Of a stretch of DNA of 64,000 bases, positions 16,299 to 25,401 are shown one piece after another. Below the pieces are notes generated by a model. The model was not told the DNA's origin, searched no databases, and worked only from the letters and a program-made list of their open reading frames with translations. Made by a program: the position numbers and the translations under genes. This DNA comes from Photobacterium iliopiscarium (lineage in GTDB: Bacteria; Pseudomonadota; Gammaproteobacteria; Enterobacterales; Vibrionaceae), in the NCBI RefSeq assembly GCF_003026395.1, contig NZ_PYOO01000003.1, forward strand, positions 310,001 to 374,000, read 5' to 3'. Every line of letters starts with the position of its first letter. The first letter of the stretch is position 1.

Positions 16299-18476
16299 TT
16301 ACTTATTATCACTCGCGTAACTGTAGTTGTAATAACCGTAGTTACCGCCATAAGTGGAGCTTGCTTTGCGAACCACAGCATTAAGAATACAGCCTTTGAC
16401 TTCAATGCCATTTTGTTCAAAACGGTTTTTAGTCACTTCAATTTCTTTAACTGGGTTTAAGCCAAAGCGCGCTACAATCATAGTTGTTCCCGCATGGGCA
16501 CCCACAATTGCTGGGTCGGTTACCGCTAGAATTGGTGGTGTATCCACTAACACTAAGTCGTAATTTTCAGACGCCCAATCTAATAACGTTTTTAAACGCG
16601 GGTGCATTAATAACTCAGAGGGGTTAGGTGGCACAGCGCCACGGGCGATAAAATCAAGATGTTCAACACCGGGTGATTTAATCACTTGCTCAATAGTTTG
16701 TTGACCGCTTAAGTAATCTGCTAAACCCGGTTTGCTATCAACACACATTTGGCGTTCCATGCGACCTTTACGCATATCGGCATCAATCACCAATACACGC
16801 TGACCGCCTTTCGCCATTACCGCTGCCATGTTCGCGGTAATAAATGACTTACCAATACTAGGACTCGGACCTGAAATCATCACAATATTATTACGCGCTT
16901 CCATCATCGCAAAGTGTAGGCTAGTACGTAAGCTACGCAATGCTTCAATTGATAAGTCAGCAGGGTTTGCAACCGCTAATAATGTTTGGTTAATAGTTAA
17001 CTGTTGTTTTGATTTGAATTTCTTTTCTAAGTCTGCTTGCCAATCTGATAATGGAATTGAGGCATAAACAGGTAAGCCTAATGCTTCAATTTCGTCTGGG
17101 CTTTCAACACCACGATGCAGTGCTGCGCGTAAAAATGCAATCGCGACACTTAACATGCCACCTAATAACGTTGCCAACACTACAATCAATGCTTTCTTTG
17201 GCTTAACTGCTTGGCTGTAAACTTGAGCCGTATCTAATATTCGGACGTTACCAACCGTGCTGGCTTTAACAATATTAAGCTCTTGCACTTTATTGAGTAG
17301 TTGTACATAAATCTGTTGGTTCACTTCCACATCACGGGTTAAGCGTAAAACAGCACGTTGAGTTTTAGGTAGCGTTTCAATACGTTTATTTAACCGTTTT
17401 TGCTCTTTTAATAATGTTTTGCGTTTATCCATTAATGAAATATACGCAGGGTGTTCTTTAGTAAAACGTTGTGAGATATCAGTTTCTTTAAAGGTTAATT
17501 GATTTAATTGAGATTCAAGCGCCACCATAGTTTCAAGGGCTGATTTTGCTTCTAAACTTAAATCGACCGATTCATTCTGTTGACGGTAACGGTTTAAGGT
17601 ATCTTCCGCTGCCGTTAGCTGGGTTTTAATTTCAGGTAAATGTTGCTTTAAAAACGCTAAGCTATTTTCAGCTTCTGCTGAGTTACGCTCTACATTTTGT
17701 AGAAAGTAGTTTTTACTGATGTCATCAACAATTGCTTTAATATCTGTGCGGTTTTCACCGGTCATTGATAATTGCAAAATACCCGTTTGTTTACCTTGCT
17801 CTGTAACGGCTAAATTTTTCTGTAATTCTTGAATTGCATCTAAACGACTAATTTTTGCTAATGCAAACTCAGCACCATTCACCGCTTGTAAATCGGTAAT
17901 AAACAGTTGGTAGCCATTCGCTTGTGCTAACTCGCCCACATTGCCAATTAATACTTTACGACCATCACTATCATTAAGTTGATATTGGCCTTGGTCAGCA
18001 TTCGTGACGACAATTTGATAATCACTTTGTTCACGACCATTAGCAGCCGTAAAACGAGAAACATGAATAAAGTGTTGTTCGCCCATTAAGCGCGCCCAAC
18101 CTTTACCGACAACTGGGAAATATTCAGGGCTAACCACAGTAGTAAGGTTTAATTTATCAACCGTTTCCCCTAATACCATCCGTGATTTGATGATTTCAGT
18201 TTCTGTAGTTGCACTTGATTCGCCGCCACCAAACATCTCTGCCATGTCACCACCAAGGGCTGGCATGCCAGAACTTTTTGCTTCTATTTGAATAAGTGCA
18301 TCAGCTTTATAAATGGGTGTCGCTAACAACGCATAACTGATACCAACAATAACGAAGATAAAGGTGGTAATAATAATTAGCCAACGATTATCTATTAAAA
18401 TACCAAACAATTTACCAATATCAACGTCATCAGTTCCTGGTGAAGCATTAGGTTGGGTGTTTTGAGTTATGCTCAT
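16299..18476 (-). CDS. wzc: Wzc polysaccharide co-polymerase / BY-kinase
   Basis: The 725-residue protein combines a Wzz-like periplasmic domain flanked by two membrane segments (LIIITTFIFVIVGISYALLA near residue 35 and KALIVVLATLLGGMLSVAIA near 435) with a cytoplasmic tyrosine kinase: Walker A GPSPSIGKSF, Walker A' VLVIDADMRKGRM and Walker B DLVLVDTPPI. The C-terminus is a tyrosine-rich tail (STYGGNYGYYNYSYASDNK) that is autophosphorylated in this family and cycled by Wzb. It controls chain length and couples polymerisation to export through Wza. It lies downstream of wza and wzb with a repeat element in the wzb-wzc gap. Confidence 0.96.
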   Translation of the reverse strand: MSITQNTQPNASPGTDDVDIGKLFGILIDNRWLIIITTFIFVIVGISYALLATPIYKADALIQIEAKSSGMPALGGDMAEMFGGGESSATTETEIIKSRMVLGETVDKLNLTTVVSPEYFPVVGKGWARLMGEQHFIHVSRFTAANGREQSDYQIVVTNADQGQYQLNDSDGRKVLIGNVGELAQANGYQLFITDLQAVNGAEFALAKISRLDAIQELQKNLAVTEQGKQTGILQLSMTGENRTDIKAIVDDISKNYFLQNVERNSAEAENSLAFLKQHLPEIKTQLTAAEDTLNRYRQQNESVDLSLEAKSALETMVALESQLNQLTFKETDISQRFTKEHPAYISLMDKRKTLLKEQKRLNKRIETLPKTQRAVLRLTRDVEVNQQIYVQLLNKVQELNIVKASTVGNVRILDTAQVYSQAVKPKKALIVVLATLLGGMLSVAIAFLRAALHRGVESPDEIEALGLPVYASIPLSDWQADLEKKFKSKQQLTINQTLLAVANPADLSIEALRSLRTSLHFAMMEARNNIVMISGPSPSIGKSFITANMAAVMAKGGQRVLVIDADMRKGRMERQMCVDSKPGLADYLSGQQTIEQVIKSPGVEHLDFIARGAVPPNPSELLMHPRLKTLLDWASENYDLVLVDTPPILAVTDPAIVGAHAGTTMIVARFGLNPVKEIEVTKNRFEQNGIEVKGCILNAVVRKASSTYGGNYGYYNYSYASDNK

Positions 18477-18555
18477 TAAATAAAAATTCCGATGTTAAAT
18501 TTTTTAAGGGATGAGGAAGAGACAAAGCATCATCCTAAAAGTTAAATATGGTTTA

Positions 18556-18617
18556 CAACGCGTGGTGAGTACATTCCCTATAGCCCTCGCGGGCATTCAC
18601 TGTAGGGAATGACGGAG
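18556..18617. repeat. short palindromic repeat element (short form)
   Basis: AACGCGTGGTGAGTACATTCC...TAGGGAATGACGG with a perfect GCCCTCGCGGGC centre. It lies between wzb and wzc inside the capsule operon and may form a hairpin in the mRNA. Confidence 0.85.
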
Positions 18618-18625
18618 TTAGAAAG

Positions 18626-19066
18626 TTACAATTTCTTCGCCCACGCTGTTGCAGCTTGATCAATTAAATCATAAGCATGATCAAACGCTTCTTTACTCTG
18701 ACGATATGGATCGGGAATATCTTGCTGGCCAATCCATTGTCCAAATAACATCGTTTTTCCACGAACTTCTGGGGCAATACTGGTAACAGCGTCGATATGG
18801 CCTTTTTCCATTACCAAAACTAGATCATAGTCACGGCATAATTCACGGGTCAGTTGTTGTGCTTGGTGACCGTCAAGTGAATAACCATGAGTAAGCGCCA
18901 CTTCAGCCGCCATTTTATCGGCAGGTTTACCCGCTAAACCACTTTTGGCAGTGCCAACACCCGCCGAAGCGATGTGTTTATTGGGTAATTTTGCTTGCAG
19001 AATACGCTCACCAGAAGGTGAGCGACAGATATTACCCACGCAAACAACAAGAATTTTATTGAACAT
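18626..19066 (-). CDS. wzb: Wzb low-molecular-weight protein tyrosine phosphatase
   Basis: A 146-residue cytoplasmic enzyme with the active-site loop VCVGNICRSPSGE (Cys9, Arg15) at its N-terminus and the catalytic acid in DIPDPYRQ near the C-terminus, the LMW-PTP pattern. It dephosphorylates the tyrosine tail of Wzc, which is needed for production of high-molecular-weight polymer. Placed between wza and wzc as in E. coli group 1 and colanic acid loci. Confidence 0.95.
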   Translation of the reverse strand: MFNKILVVCVGNICRSPSGERILQAKLPNKHIASAGVGTAKSGLAGKPADKMAAEVALTHGYSLDGHQAQQLTRELCRDYDLVLVMEKGHIDAVTSIAPEVRGKTMLFGQWIGQQDIPDPYRQSKEAFDHAYDLIDQAATAWAKKL

Positions 19067-19114
19067 AATAAATAGGTTTCGAGTAAATAGGATTTGAGAT
19101 GATGAGTATCAAAA

Positions 19115-19182
19115 GTGCGAGTTTCGAGTGTTAAAGCAATATAGTTTTAATACTTATATCAACTTTTGCTCGTTACTCGCAC
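19115..19182. repeat. inverted repeat between wza and wzb
   Basis: Arms GTGCGAGTTTCGAG and CTCGTTACTCGCAC can form a stem of eight plus four base pairs around a loop of about 40 bases in the wza-wzb gap. No T run follows, so it is more likely an mRNA structure than a terminator. Confidence 0.5.
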
Positions 19183-19206
19183 CCTCTTAAACTCGCCTCT
19201 TATTAA

Positions 19207-20349
19207 CTACTTCAAATTCATGTAGTAGTTCATACCTTCAGATAAATTATTAAAGCTGGTGATGGTTGGCACTAACTGTTGAATCACACGGTTCCAACGC
19301 GCTATCGGTGCAGCGGTTACATACACTACATCATAAGGCTGTAATTCAAACTCAGTACCAATCACTAATGCGGTCGCATCTTTAATGTTTAATTGGTAAA
19401 GGTTAATAGCAGGCACATGCGGTGTTTTGTTTAAATCTGCAGGGTTAGTACGAATAACAAATACCCCAGTTGCATCTGCTTGTAATTCATTAATGCCGCC
19501 GACACCACTTAAGGCTTCGGTTAAGCTCATGCCTGCGCGATCAATTTTAAGTAATTTAGGCTCTTTAACTTCACCTAACACAAATACTTTTTGTGCATCA
19601 TTACGTGGCACATGAACAATGTCGCCATTACGTAATAAACGGTTTTGCGTTAAATCACCACGTTGCATTAAGGCATATAACGATAAAGTTTGATCTTTAC
19701 CATTACGGGTTAACGTTACATTACGCCAATCAGCATCAGTCGCTAAACCACCTGATTTGTTAATTGCATCCAATAACGTTAATGGCACATTACTAATCGG
19801 CTGTTGGGCTGGATTCTTTACTTCGCCCGTAACATAGGCTTTTTGTGCTCGAAATGCTGCCACGTTGACATCAACTTGCGGCTTTTCAACATATTCAGCT
19901 AAACGTTGGGCGATATTACTACGCACTTGCGAAACAGTTTTACCTGCAACTTGCACTTTGCCGATATAAGGATAAAAAATAGTACCATCAGCATGAACCC
20001 AGTTACCGGCTTCTTCTGCACTACGGTAAGAACCCGCAGGGATGGTTAATTCAGGATGATCCCAAATCGTAATATTTAAAATATCCCCCGCACCAATATG
20101 GTATTCATAATCCGCTAACTCTTGTTCAAGTTGTACGTTAACTTGGGCAGCAACTTTCGCCACTTTAAATTGGCTGATGTTATTAACGGTTAATGGAAAT
20201 ACATTGACTTGTTGATCAAGTGTCGGTTGCTGCGGGTTAACTTCAGTAACGTGTTTACCATCAAGACTTAGATGTGATCCTGGCATACTACAACCAGCTA
20301 ACATTACAGAAGTAACTGCAGTGACAAGTAATTTCTTTGATAATTTCAT
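19207..20349 (-). CDS. wza: Wza outer-membrane polysaccharide export lipoprotein
   Basis: The 380-residue precursor has a lipoprotein signal with lipobox LAGC (Cys20). The mature part begins with the poly_export domain ([20 protein letters not shown]) followed by two SLBB domains ([20 protein letters not shown] and [20 protein letters not shown]) and a C-terminal amphipathic helix ([20 protein letters not shown]) that forms the outer-membrane barrel in Wza octamers. It exports the polymer across the outer membrane. It is the first gene of the capsule operon, behind an ops element, and is divergent from gfcABCD. Confidence 0.96.
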   Translation of the reverse strand: MKLSKKLLVTAVTSVMLAGCSMPGSHLSLDGKHVTEVNPQQPTLDQQVNVFPLTVNNISQFKVAKVAAQVNVQLEQELADYEYHIGAGDILNITIWDHPELTIPAGSYRSAEEAGNWVHADGTIFYPYIGKVQVAGKTVSQVRSNIAQRLAEYVEKPQVDVNVAAFRAQKAYVTGEVKNPAQQPISNVPLTLLDAINKSGGLATDADWRNVTLTRNGKDQTLSLYALMQRGDLTQNRLLRNGDIVHVPRNDAQKVFVLGEVKEPKLLKIDRAGMSLTEALSGVGGINELQADATGVFVIRTNPADLNKTPHVPAINLYQLNIKDATALVIGTEFELQPYDVVYVTAAPIARWNRVIQQLVPTITSFNNLSEGMNYYMNLK

Positions 20350-20398
20350 TAGAGTAAGTTCATTTCAGCATTGATGAAAGGTAATTTAAAAACAAAAA

Positions 20399-20430
20399 GG
20401 TATGCTACCGCCCTAAGGTTACAGCTCCTC
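20399..20430 (-). promoter_or_regulatory. ops / JUMPstart element upstream of wza
   Basis: On the minus strand GGGCGGTAGCATACC follows GAGGAGCTGTAACCTTA, matching the JUMPstart arrangement with the ops core GGCGGTAG. RfaH (a NusG paralogue) binds ops in the transcribed non-template strand and lets RNA polymerase read long polysaccharide operons. It lies 50 bases upstream of the wza ATG, so it should be in the 5' leader. The remaining DNA to 20750 must hold the promoter of the capsule operon, which I cannot place. Confidence 0.85.
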
Positions 20431-20754
20431 ATTTGCTTTAAAAACGATAATTTTTGGTGTTGATAATAAAACAGATATATATCGACTATACGTTAATAAC
20501 CCATTTTAACTCGCAGCATACTTACTCAAAAATGATCTAAATAAATATTATACATGGCATTTGCACGACTTATGTAGCGCTGCGATTCTACTTAATTTAG
20601 ATATAAAAGGAAATATAAAAATAAGTCCATTTTATATCTAAATCACACTCACAACTAACATGTAACTATTTGTAAAATAAAGGCAAACATAAAATAATAC
20701 ACTTTTCAATGCATTCACAGTCAGAATATTACTTTAAATATGATAATCTAGACC

Positions 20755-20831
20755 AATGTCACACTTTATACACACAAGTGCACACACAGCAAAAAAATGT
20801 CACACGGTTTCATGCTATTGTTCCGTATAAT
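20755..20831 (+). promoter_or_regulatory. probable gfcA promoter region with direct repeats
   Basis: A good -10 box TATAAT (20826-20831) lies about 89 bases upstream of the gfcA ATG with no clear -35 hexamer. Upstream, AATGTCACAC occurs twice (about 20754 and 20796, some 42 bases apart), around a CA-rich stretch. The weak -35 and the repeats suggest dependence on an activator. The rest of the wza-gfcA gap shows nothing else I can identify. Confidence 0.4.
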
Positions 20832-20919
20832 TACTCACTAAGCACAATAATAACGCCTTAAAGAAACGTCATTTTATTGACGCTCTATTATATTATTTTT
20901 ATCAATAAGGATTTACATC

Positions 20920-21159
20920 ATGAAAAAGAATGCATTAGTTCTTCTAGCAGCAATGGCTATGTCTTCAACTGCATTTGCTGATACAGCACCAACGGGTGAT
21001 GCAGCAGGCGTAACAACAGCGTCAACAACAGCAGCAGGCACAACAACAGCAGTCGTTGTTGGTGGCGCAGCAGCAGTTGCAGCAATTGCTGTTGCAGCAT
21101 CAGATTCAGACAACACTAACTCAACAACAACGTCTACGACTGTTAGTTCAGCAAAGTAA
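20920..21159 (+). CDS. gfcA: GfcA/YjbE-like small exported protein
   Basis: The 79-residue precursor has a clear signal peptide (MKKNALVLLAAMAMSSTAFA, cleavage after residue 20). The mature part is low-complexity, rich in Ala, Thr, Val and Gly, with a hydrophobic stretch VVVGGAAAVAAIAVAAS and an acidic/Thr-Ser-rich end. This matches the layout of GfcA/YjbE, the first gene of gfcABCD/yjbEFGH operons linked to group 4 capsule and exopolysaccharide production. Its molecular function is not known. A strong terminator directly after it separates it from gfcB, so it is probably made in excess. Confidence 0.8.
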   Translation: MKKNALVLLAAMAMSSTAFADTAPTGDAAGVTTASTTAAGTTTAVVVGGAAAVAAIAVAASDSDNTNSTTTSTTVSSAK

Positions 21160-21198
21160 TTGATAACGTTGAACCTGATAAAAATGTAGATGAATAGA

Positions 21199-21232
21199 AG
21201 AATAACCGTGCTTGCCACGGTTATTCTTTTTT
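21199..21232 (+). terminator. strong intrinsic terminator between gfcA and gfcB
   Basis: Perfect 12-bp stem AGAATAACCGTG / CACGGTTATTCT with a five-base loop followed by a run of T. Readthrough would be needed to express gfcBCD from the gfcA promoter. Confidence 0.9.
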
Positions 21233-21293
21233 GTAAGCTATTCGATTATTGCAATCTATAGCTCGATTAGGATGGCATATCGGAAGTAACACC

Positions 21294-22016
21294 ATGTTTA
21301 AAAATATGACTTACCCTTCAATTTCAAGGCTGTTGCTATTATCTGCGACCGCTTTAGTGCTTTCAGGCTGTAGCCAAAAGATCACCAATCTTAACGATAC
21401 GGTACGTCTTGCCGTACAAGGCACGGCTGATATTCATAAATCGGCTTATGATATTGCCAAACTTCCTTATGCTAGTACTTATGTTCGTATAAACAACCAA
21501 TCTCAATTATTTATGGTATTAGCATTGGCAGAATCTGCCATTGGTGAAACCTTTACTCGCCATCACCCAGCCACCATCACCCCGCAATTAAAATGGCTGG
21601 CTAATGATAACGGTATGCTGGTTACGCAAAGTGGACGAATTATAAAAACCGTTAATTTAATCGGCGGTAATTTATTAGCGACTCACAGTAATAGCCCTGA
21701 TCCATTAGCATTAGGGTTACACCTTGCGACAACACCAAAAACATGGCAACGCAACATTGATTGGCAACCGGGTTATCACGCTGGTTATCAGCTAGATTCA
21801 GTGTTTGTGTTTGATCACTCAGAAGTATTAACCATTAATGGTAAATCCGTTCCTGTATTGCGCTTTAATGAAAATGTGTCGGTTAAGCAATTAAATAATC
21901 ATTACAGCAATACTTTTTGGGTAGAGCAACACACCGGAAAAGTTGTAAAGAGCCTGCAATATATAGCGCCCTCTTTACCGAGCGTTGAAATGACAATTCT
22001 AAAACCATTTAACTAA
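21294..22016 (+). CDS. gfcB: GfcB/YjbF-family outer-membrane lipoprotein
   Basis: About 240 residues with a lipoprotein signal and lipobox LSGC (Cys26). The mature protein matches the YjbF/GfcB pattern, a beta-rich periplasmic lipoprotein (FMVLALAESAIGETFTRHHP, QSGRIIKTVNLIGGNLLAT). The ATG at 21294 is chosen because GGAAG lies seven bases upstream and it begins directly with the signal peptide; an upstream TTG at 21249 has no support. It is the second gene of the operon, 14 bases from gfcC, and thought to act with GfcC and GfcD in polysaccharide secretion. Confidence 0.85.
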   Translation: MFKNMTYPSISRLLLLSATALVLSGCSQKITNLNDTVRLAVQGTADIHKSAYDIAKLPYASTYVRINNQSQLFMVLALAESAIGETFTRHHPATITPQLKWLANDNGMLVTQSGRIIKTVNLIGGNLLATHSNSPDPLALGLHLATTPKTWQRNIDWQPGYHAGYQLDSVFVFDHSEVLTINGKSVPVLRFNENVSVKQLNNHYSNTFWVEQHTGKVVKSLQYIAPSLPSVEMTILKPFN

Positions 22017-22029
22017 CGGTAGTGTATTT

Positions 22030-22803
22030 ATGTTTTCTCTTATCACCACAGCCACTCGCTACCGTCGTTACGCCTTAGCTAGCTTGTGTTTATTAATGAC
22101 AATGCCAAGCATGGCCCAAAGTATGATCACCTTAAATGCTAATGGATCGTCGGCAGCAGCAGTCACATTACGCTATGCAGAACCCGTGCGCTTAGCACAA
22201 GTTGTTAGCGATAGTCTTAAACAACGCACCTTAACTGAACCACCTTACTGGCTTGGTAGCAGCTTAAGCATTACAACTGAACCTAAAACCAAACAAGCAT
22301 TGATCACCCAACTGACACAATTAAGTCAGCAACACCGTGATGATGCCGTTATTAGCGGTAGTTTTGCTAACACTGCGCAATGGATACAACAACATATTCA
22401 TCATCAGCGGCTGCCCGTTAGCATTGATATCGATAAAGTACGCTTAAATAAAACCGATAACCCATTATTGAACGGTAATTATCAACTGCAATTAGCTAAT
22501 CGCCCTACTTCCGTGGTCATTATTGGCGCCATTGAAAAGCCCCAAACAATGAAGTGGCAACCTCGCATGGCAGCGAAAGAATATTTAGCGCAAGTAACCC
22601 CCCTTACCATTGCCGCCAATAGCAAAGTAACAGTTATTCAGCCTGATGGTGTAATACAACAACACCCTATTGCCTACTGGAATAATAACCATAATGATAT
22701 TGCACCAGGGGCAATCATTTACCTTGGCTATGACGCACTATTTCATGATTACAGTGGCTTAAACCAAGCTATTTCTTCAATGCTAATCAACAGGACGTTG
22801 TAA
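22030..22803 (+). CDS. gfcC: GfcC/YjbG-family periplasmic capsule protein
   Basis: A 257-residue protein with a signal peptide ending near SMAQS (residue 30). The body carries two beta-grasp-like segments similar to SLBB folds, for example RPTSVVIIGAIEKPQTMKWQ, followed by SKVTVIQPDGVIQQHPIAYW and APGAIIYLGYD, as described for GfcC. It is a soluble periplasmic protein required for group 4 capsule assembly in E. coli; its exact action is unknown. The stop overlaps the gfcD start (TAATG), so the two are coupled. Confidence 0.87.
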   Translation: MFSLITTATRYRRYALASLCLLMTMPSMAQSMITLNANGSSAAAVTLRYAEPVRLAQVVSDSLKQRTLTEPPYWLGSSLSITTEPKTKQALITQLTQLSQQHRDDAVISGSFANTAQWIQQHIHHQRLPVSIDIDKVRLNKTDNPLLNGNYQLQLANRPTSVVIIGAIEKPQTMKWQPRMAAKEYLAQVTPLTIAANSKVTVIQPDGVIQQHPIAYWNNNHNDIAPGAIIYLGYDALFHDYSGLNQAISSMLINRTL

Positions 22804-25025
22804 TGAACTCTGTCACATCGGCTTCTACTCACCACAATTTCTATCAACGTCCTTTATTTGCTTTATCAGCATTGGCAATTGCTTTACTGCCGTTCTATTC
22901 TGCACAAGCAGATGAATTTAGTTATCCAGAAATGCACTATTCTAATAGTGATTTTGGTGGCGTGGGTTTAATGCAAATGCCCACCGCCCGTATGCATCCA
23001 GACGGGGAATTTACTTTTGGTACCACTATCAGCAGTGATTACCGCCATTATTGGACATCACTACAGCTATTACCTTGGCTAGAAGCTACGATTCGTTATA
23101 CCCAAGTACCTGATCTTTATTACAGCGGTGATCAAAGTTTTAGTGGTGACACTTTATATACTGATAAAGGTATCGATGCCAAAGTGCGCTTATGGCAAGA
23201 ATCTTATTGGTTACCTGAAGTCGCTGTTGGCATTCGCGACCTTGGTGGTACTGGCTTATTTGATGGCGAATTTATTGCTGCCAACAAACGTGTGGGGCCG
23301 TTAGATTTTACTCTCGGCTTAGGCTGGGGCTATATAGGTCAGCGCGGTAACATTACCAATCCCTTATGTAAAGTAAGTGATAAATTTTGTGACCGTGATA
23401 ATGGCTTTAAAGATAATGGCGGTAGTTTTGATACTGGCCGTTGGTTTAAAGGCAACGCGGCCCTTTATGGCGGTGTCGAATACCAAACACCATGGCAACC
23501 ATTGCAGCTAAAACTTGAGTATGACGGTAACGATTATAGCGATGATTTCCGTGCAAATCGTGGTCATGACATGACACCCAAAACCCCGTTTAACTTTGGT
23601 GTTGTTTATCAATTAGCCGATTGGGCAACAGCGAATATCAGCTATGAACGTGGCACTACAGTTAGCTTTGGTTTAAGTGTTAATACTAACTTTAACCAAT
23701 TAAAAGCCAGCTGGTTAGATGAACCGATGCCATCTGTAACCACTGCGCCAACAGCAAAGACGCTTACCCCAGAGCAATGGCAACAACTGGCTCAAGATGT
23801 AGAAAAAATTGCTGGCTATAAAAACCCCACCATTTATCAGAATGGCGATAGCAGTATTACAATAGTTGCAGAACAAGTTAAATATCGCGATCGCGATCAA
23901 GCTCAATTACGAGCAGGGATCTTACTTAATAACCAAGCGCCAGCAGTTGAACAATTCCACATTGTAGAAACTGCGGTTAACCAACCGATCACTGAAACCG
24001 TACTTAATCGCCAACAACTGCTTCAAGTCGCTAATAATGATTATATCGGCAGTAATATTGCAGATAAACGCATAACAACAGCGCCAAAAGATGTTAAAGG
24101 CCAGCAAATGGTTGATCTTAACCAAAACTGGAATGTCGGTATTGCACCAACCCTACAGCAATCATTAGGGGGTTCTGAAGGCTTCTACATGTTTAATGTT
24201 GGTGTTACGGCGGGTGCTGATTATTGGTTTAATAACCACTTCACTGTTGGTGGCTCCGTTTATTTAAACCTTTACGATACCTACGATAAATTCAAATATG
24301 ATGTACCGCCAGATGGTACTCATAATAAGCGCGTCCGTACCCTTGTGCGTCAGTACATTACTGATAACACATTACGCATGAATAACTTGCAGCTAACGTG
24401 GTTGGATCAAGTCTCTAATGATTGGTATGCACAAGCGTATGCGGGTTATTTAGAAGTGATGTTTGGTGGTGTTGGTGGCGAGGTGCTATACCGCCCTGTT
24501 GGCAGTAATTGGGCTTTAGGACTGGATGTCAATTATGTGAAACAACGTGATCCACATTCAGCATTTGGTTTCTTCAAAGATCAAACTCAATATGATGATC
24601 ATTTAGGTCGTTCATATGAAGTTCAAACAGGAGCAGCTACGGGTAATTTAACCGCATATTACCAACCTCAATGGCAATGGTTACCCAATACCCTATTAAA
24701 AGTCAGTGCTGGACGTTATTTAGCTGAAGATACGGGCGTAACTATCGATTTCTCGAAACAATTTGATAGCGGCATTATTGCAGGTGCTTTTGTAACTAAA
24801 ACCAGTATGTCGGCAGAAGAGTATGGCGAAGGCAGCTTTAATAAAGGTTTTTACATCTCGATTCCATTCGATATTTTAACCGTTAAACCAAGTACTAGCC
24901 GCGCTAATATTTCTTGGTTACCGATGAACCGCGATGGGGGTCAAATGTTAGGTCGTCAATATCATTTATATGACTTAACCGATGGACGTCAACCATGGAG
25001 CGGACGCAAAGCATTTAACAAATAA
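22803..25025 (+). CDS. gfcD: GfcD/YjbH-family outer-membrane beta-barrel
   Basis: The 740-residue protein has a signal peptide (hydrophobic residues 17-35, ending SAQA) and an extended, aromatic-rich beta-strand pattern typical of the YjbH family, beginning SNSDFGGVGLMQMPTARMHP. Two barrel-like halves flank a central segment at about residues 310-420. It most likely forms an outer-membrane pore or scaffold that works with GfcB and GfcC in export or surface attachment of a polysaccharide. It is the last gene of the operon and is followed by a hairpin. Confidence 0.88.
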   Translation: MNSVTSASTHHNFYQRPLFALSALAIALLPFYSAQADEFSYPEMHYSNSDFGGVGLMQMPTARMHPDGEFTFGTTISSDYRHYWTSLQLLPWLEATIRYTQVPDLYYSGDQSFSGDTLYTDKGIDAKVRLWQESYWLPEVAVGIRDLGGTGLFDGEFIAANKRVGPLDFTLGLGWGYIGQRGNITNPLCKVSDKFCDRDNGFKDNGGSFDTGRWFKGNAALYGGVEYQTPWQPLQLKLEYDGNDYSDDFRANRGHDMTPKTPFNFGVVYQLADWATANISYERGTTVSFGLSVNTNFNQLKASWLDEPMPSVTTAPTAKTLTPEQWQQLAQDVEKIAGYKNPTIYQNGDSSITIVAEQVKYRDRDQAQLRAGILLNNQAPAVEQFHIVETAVNQPITETVLNRQQLLQVANNDYIGSNIADKRITTAPKDVKGQQMVDLNQNWNVGIAPTLQQSLGGSEGFYMFNVGVTAGADYWFNNHFTVGGSVYLNLYDTYDKFKYDVPPDGTHNKRVRTLVRQYITDNTLRMNNLQLTWLDQVSNDWYAQAYAGYLEVMFGGVGGEVLYRPVGSNWALGLDVNYVKQRDPHSAFGFFKDQTQYDDHLGRSYEVQTGAATGNLTAYYQPQWQWLPNTLLKVSAGRYLAEDTGVTIDFSKQFDSGIIAGAFVTKTSMSAEEYGEGSFNKGFYISIPFDILTVKPSTSRANISWLPMNRDGGQMLGRQYHLYDLTDGRQPWSGRKAFNK

Positions 25026-25046
25026 ATGCCTCACAACGAACAAATA

Positions 25047-25114
25047 AATAGTGCGAATATGTCGATGACTCATCTTTTGAGTTATCGATTTTCGTCACTA
25101 TTCGACTCATTTTT
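25047..25114 (+). terminator. probable terminator of the gfc operon
   Basis: A long interrupted hairpin: outer arms AATAGTGCGAA / TTCGTCACTATT and inner arms CGATGACTCA / TGAGTTATCG, followed after a few bases by ATTTTT. Confidence 0.6.
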
Positions 25115-25303
25115 ATAAATAATCATTTTAGATAATTGACACAAAAGCAAGTTAATGCGTTATAAATACCGTAAGGGTATATTAATATTCTTTATTAACA
25201 GCTTGTTACACTAAAAACCACATTTAAAATGAAACGGCGTTTAATTACTATATCATTCAAAAAAAATGCATTATTATATATGAAAAATATATCCTAATGG
25301 CAT

Positions 25304-25341
25304 TTGTTATTGTAGGGTATATACAAGCACTCTCATATAAT
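25304..25341 (+). promoter_or_regulatory. possible ompA promoter
   Basis: A consensus -10 TATAAT at 25336-25341, with only a weak -35 candidate (TTGTAG, 20-base spacing). It leaves a leader of about 55 bases before the ATG at 25402. The rest of the 25115-25303 gap shows nothing else identifiable. Confidence 0.35.
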
Positions 25342-25401
25342 AGTGCGAAAATTACCGGCTTAAGTCGGATTTATTACAATTAGGAAAATACGGCAAATAT
25401 T

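Noticed and set aside
20913..21218. 101-residue protein antisense to gfcA
   Set aside because: Shadow of the Ala/Thr codon pattern of gfcA; gfcA has a signal peptide, ribosome site and terminator.
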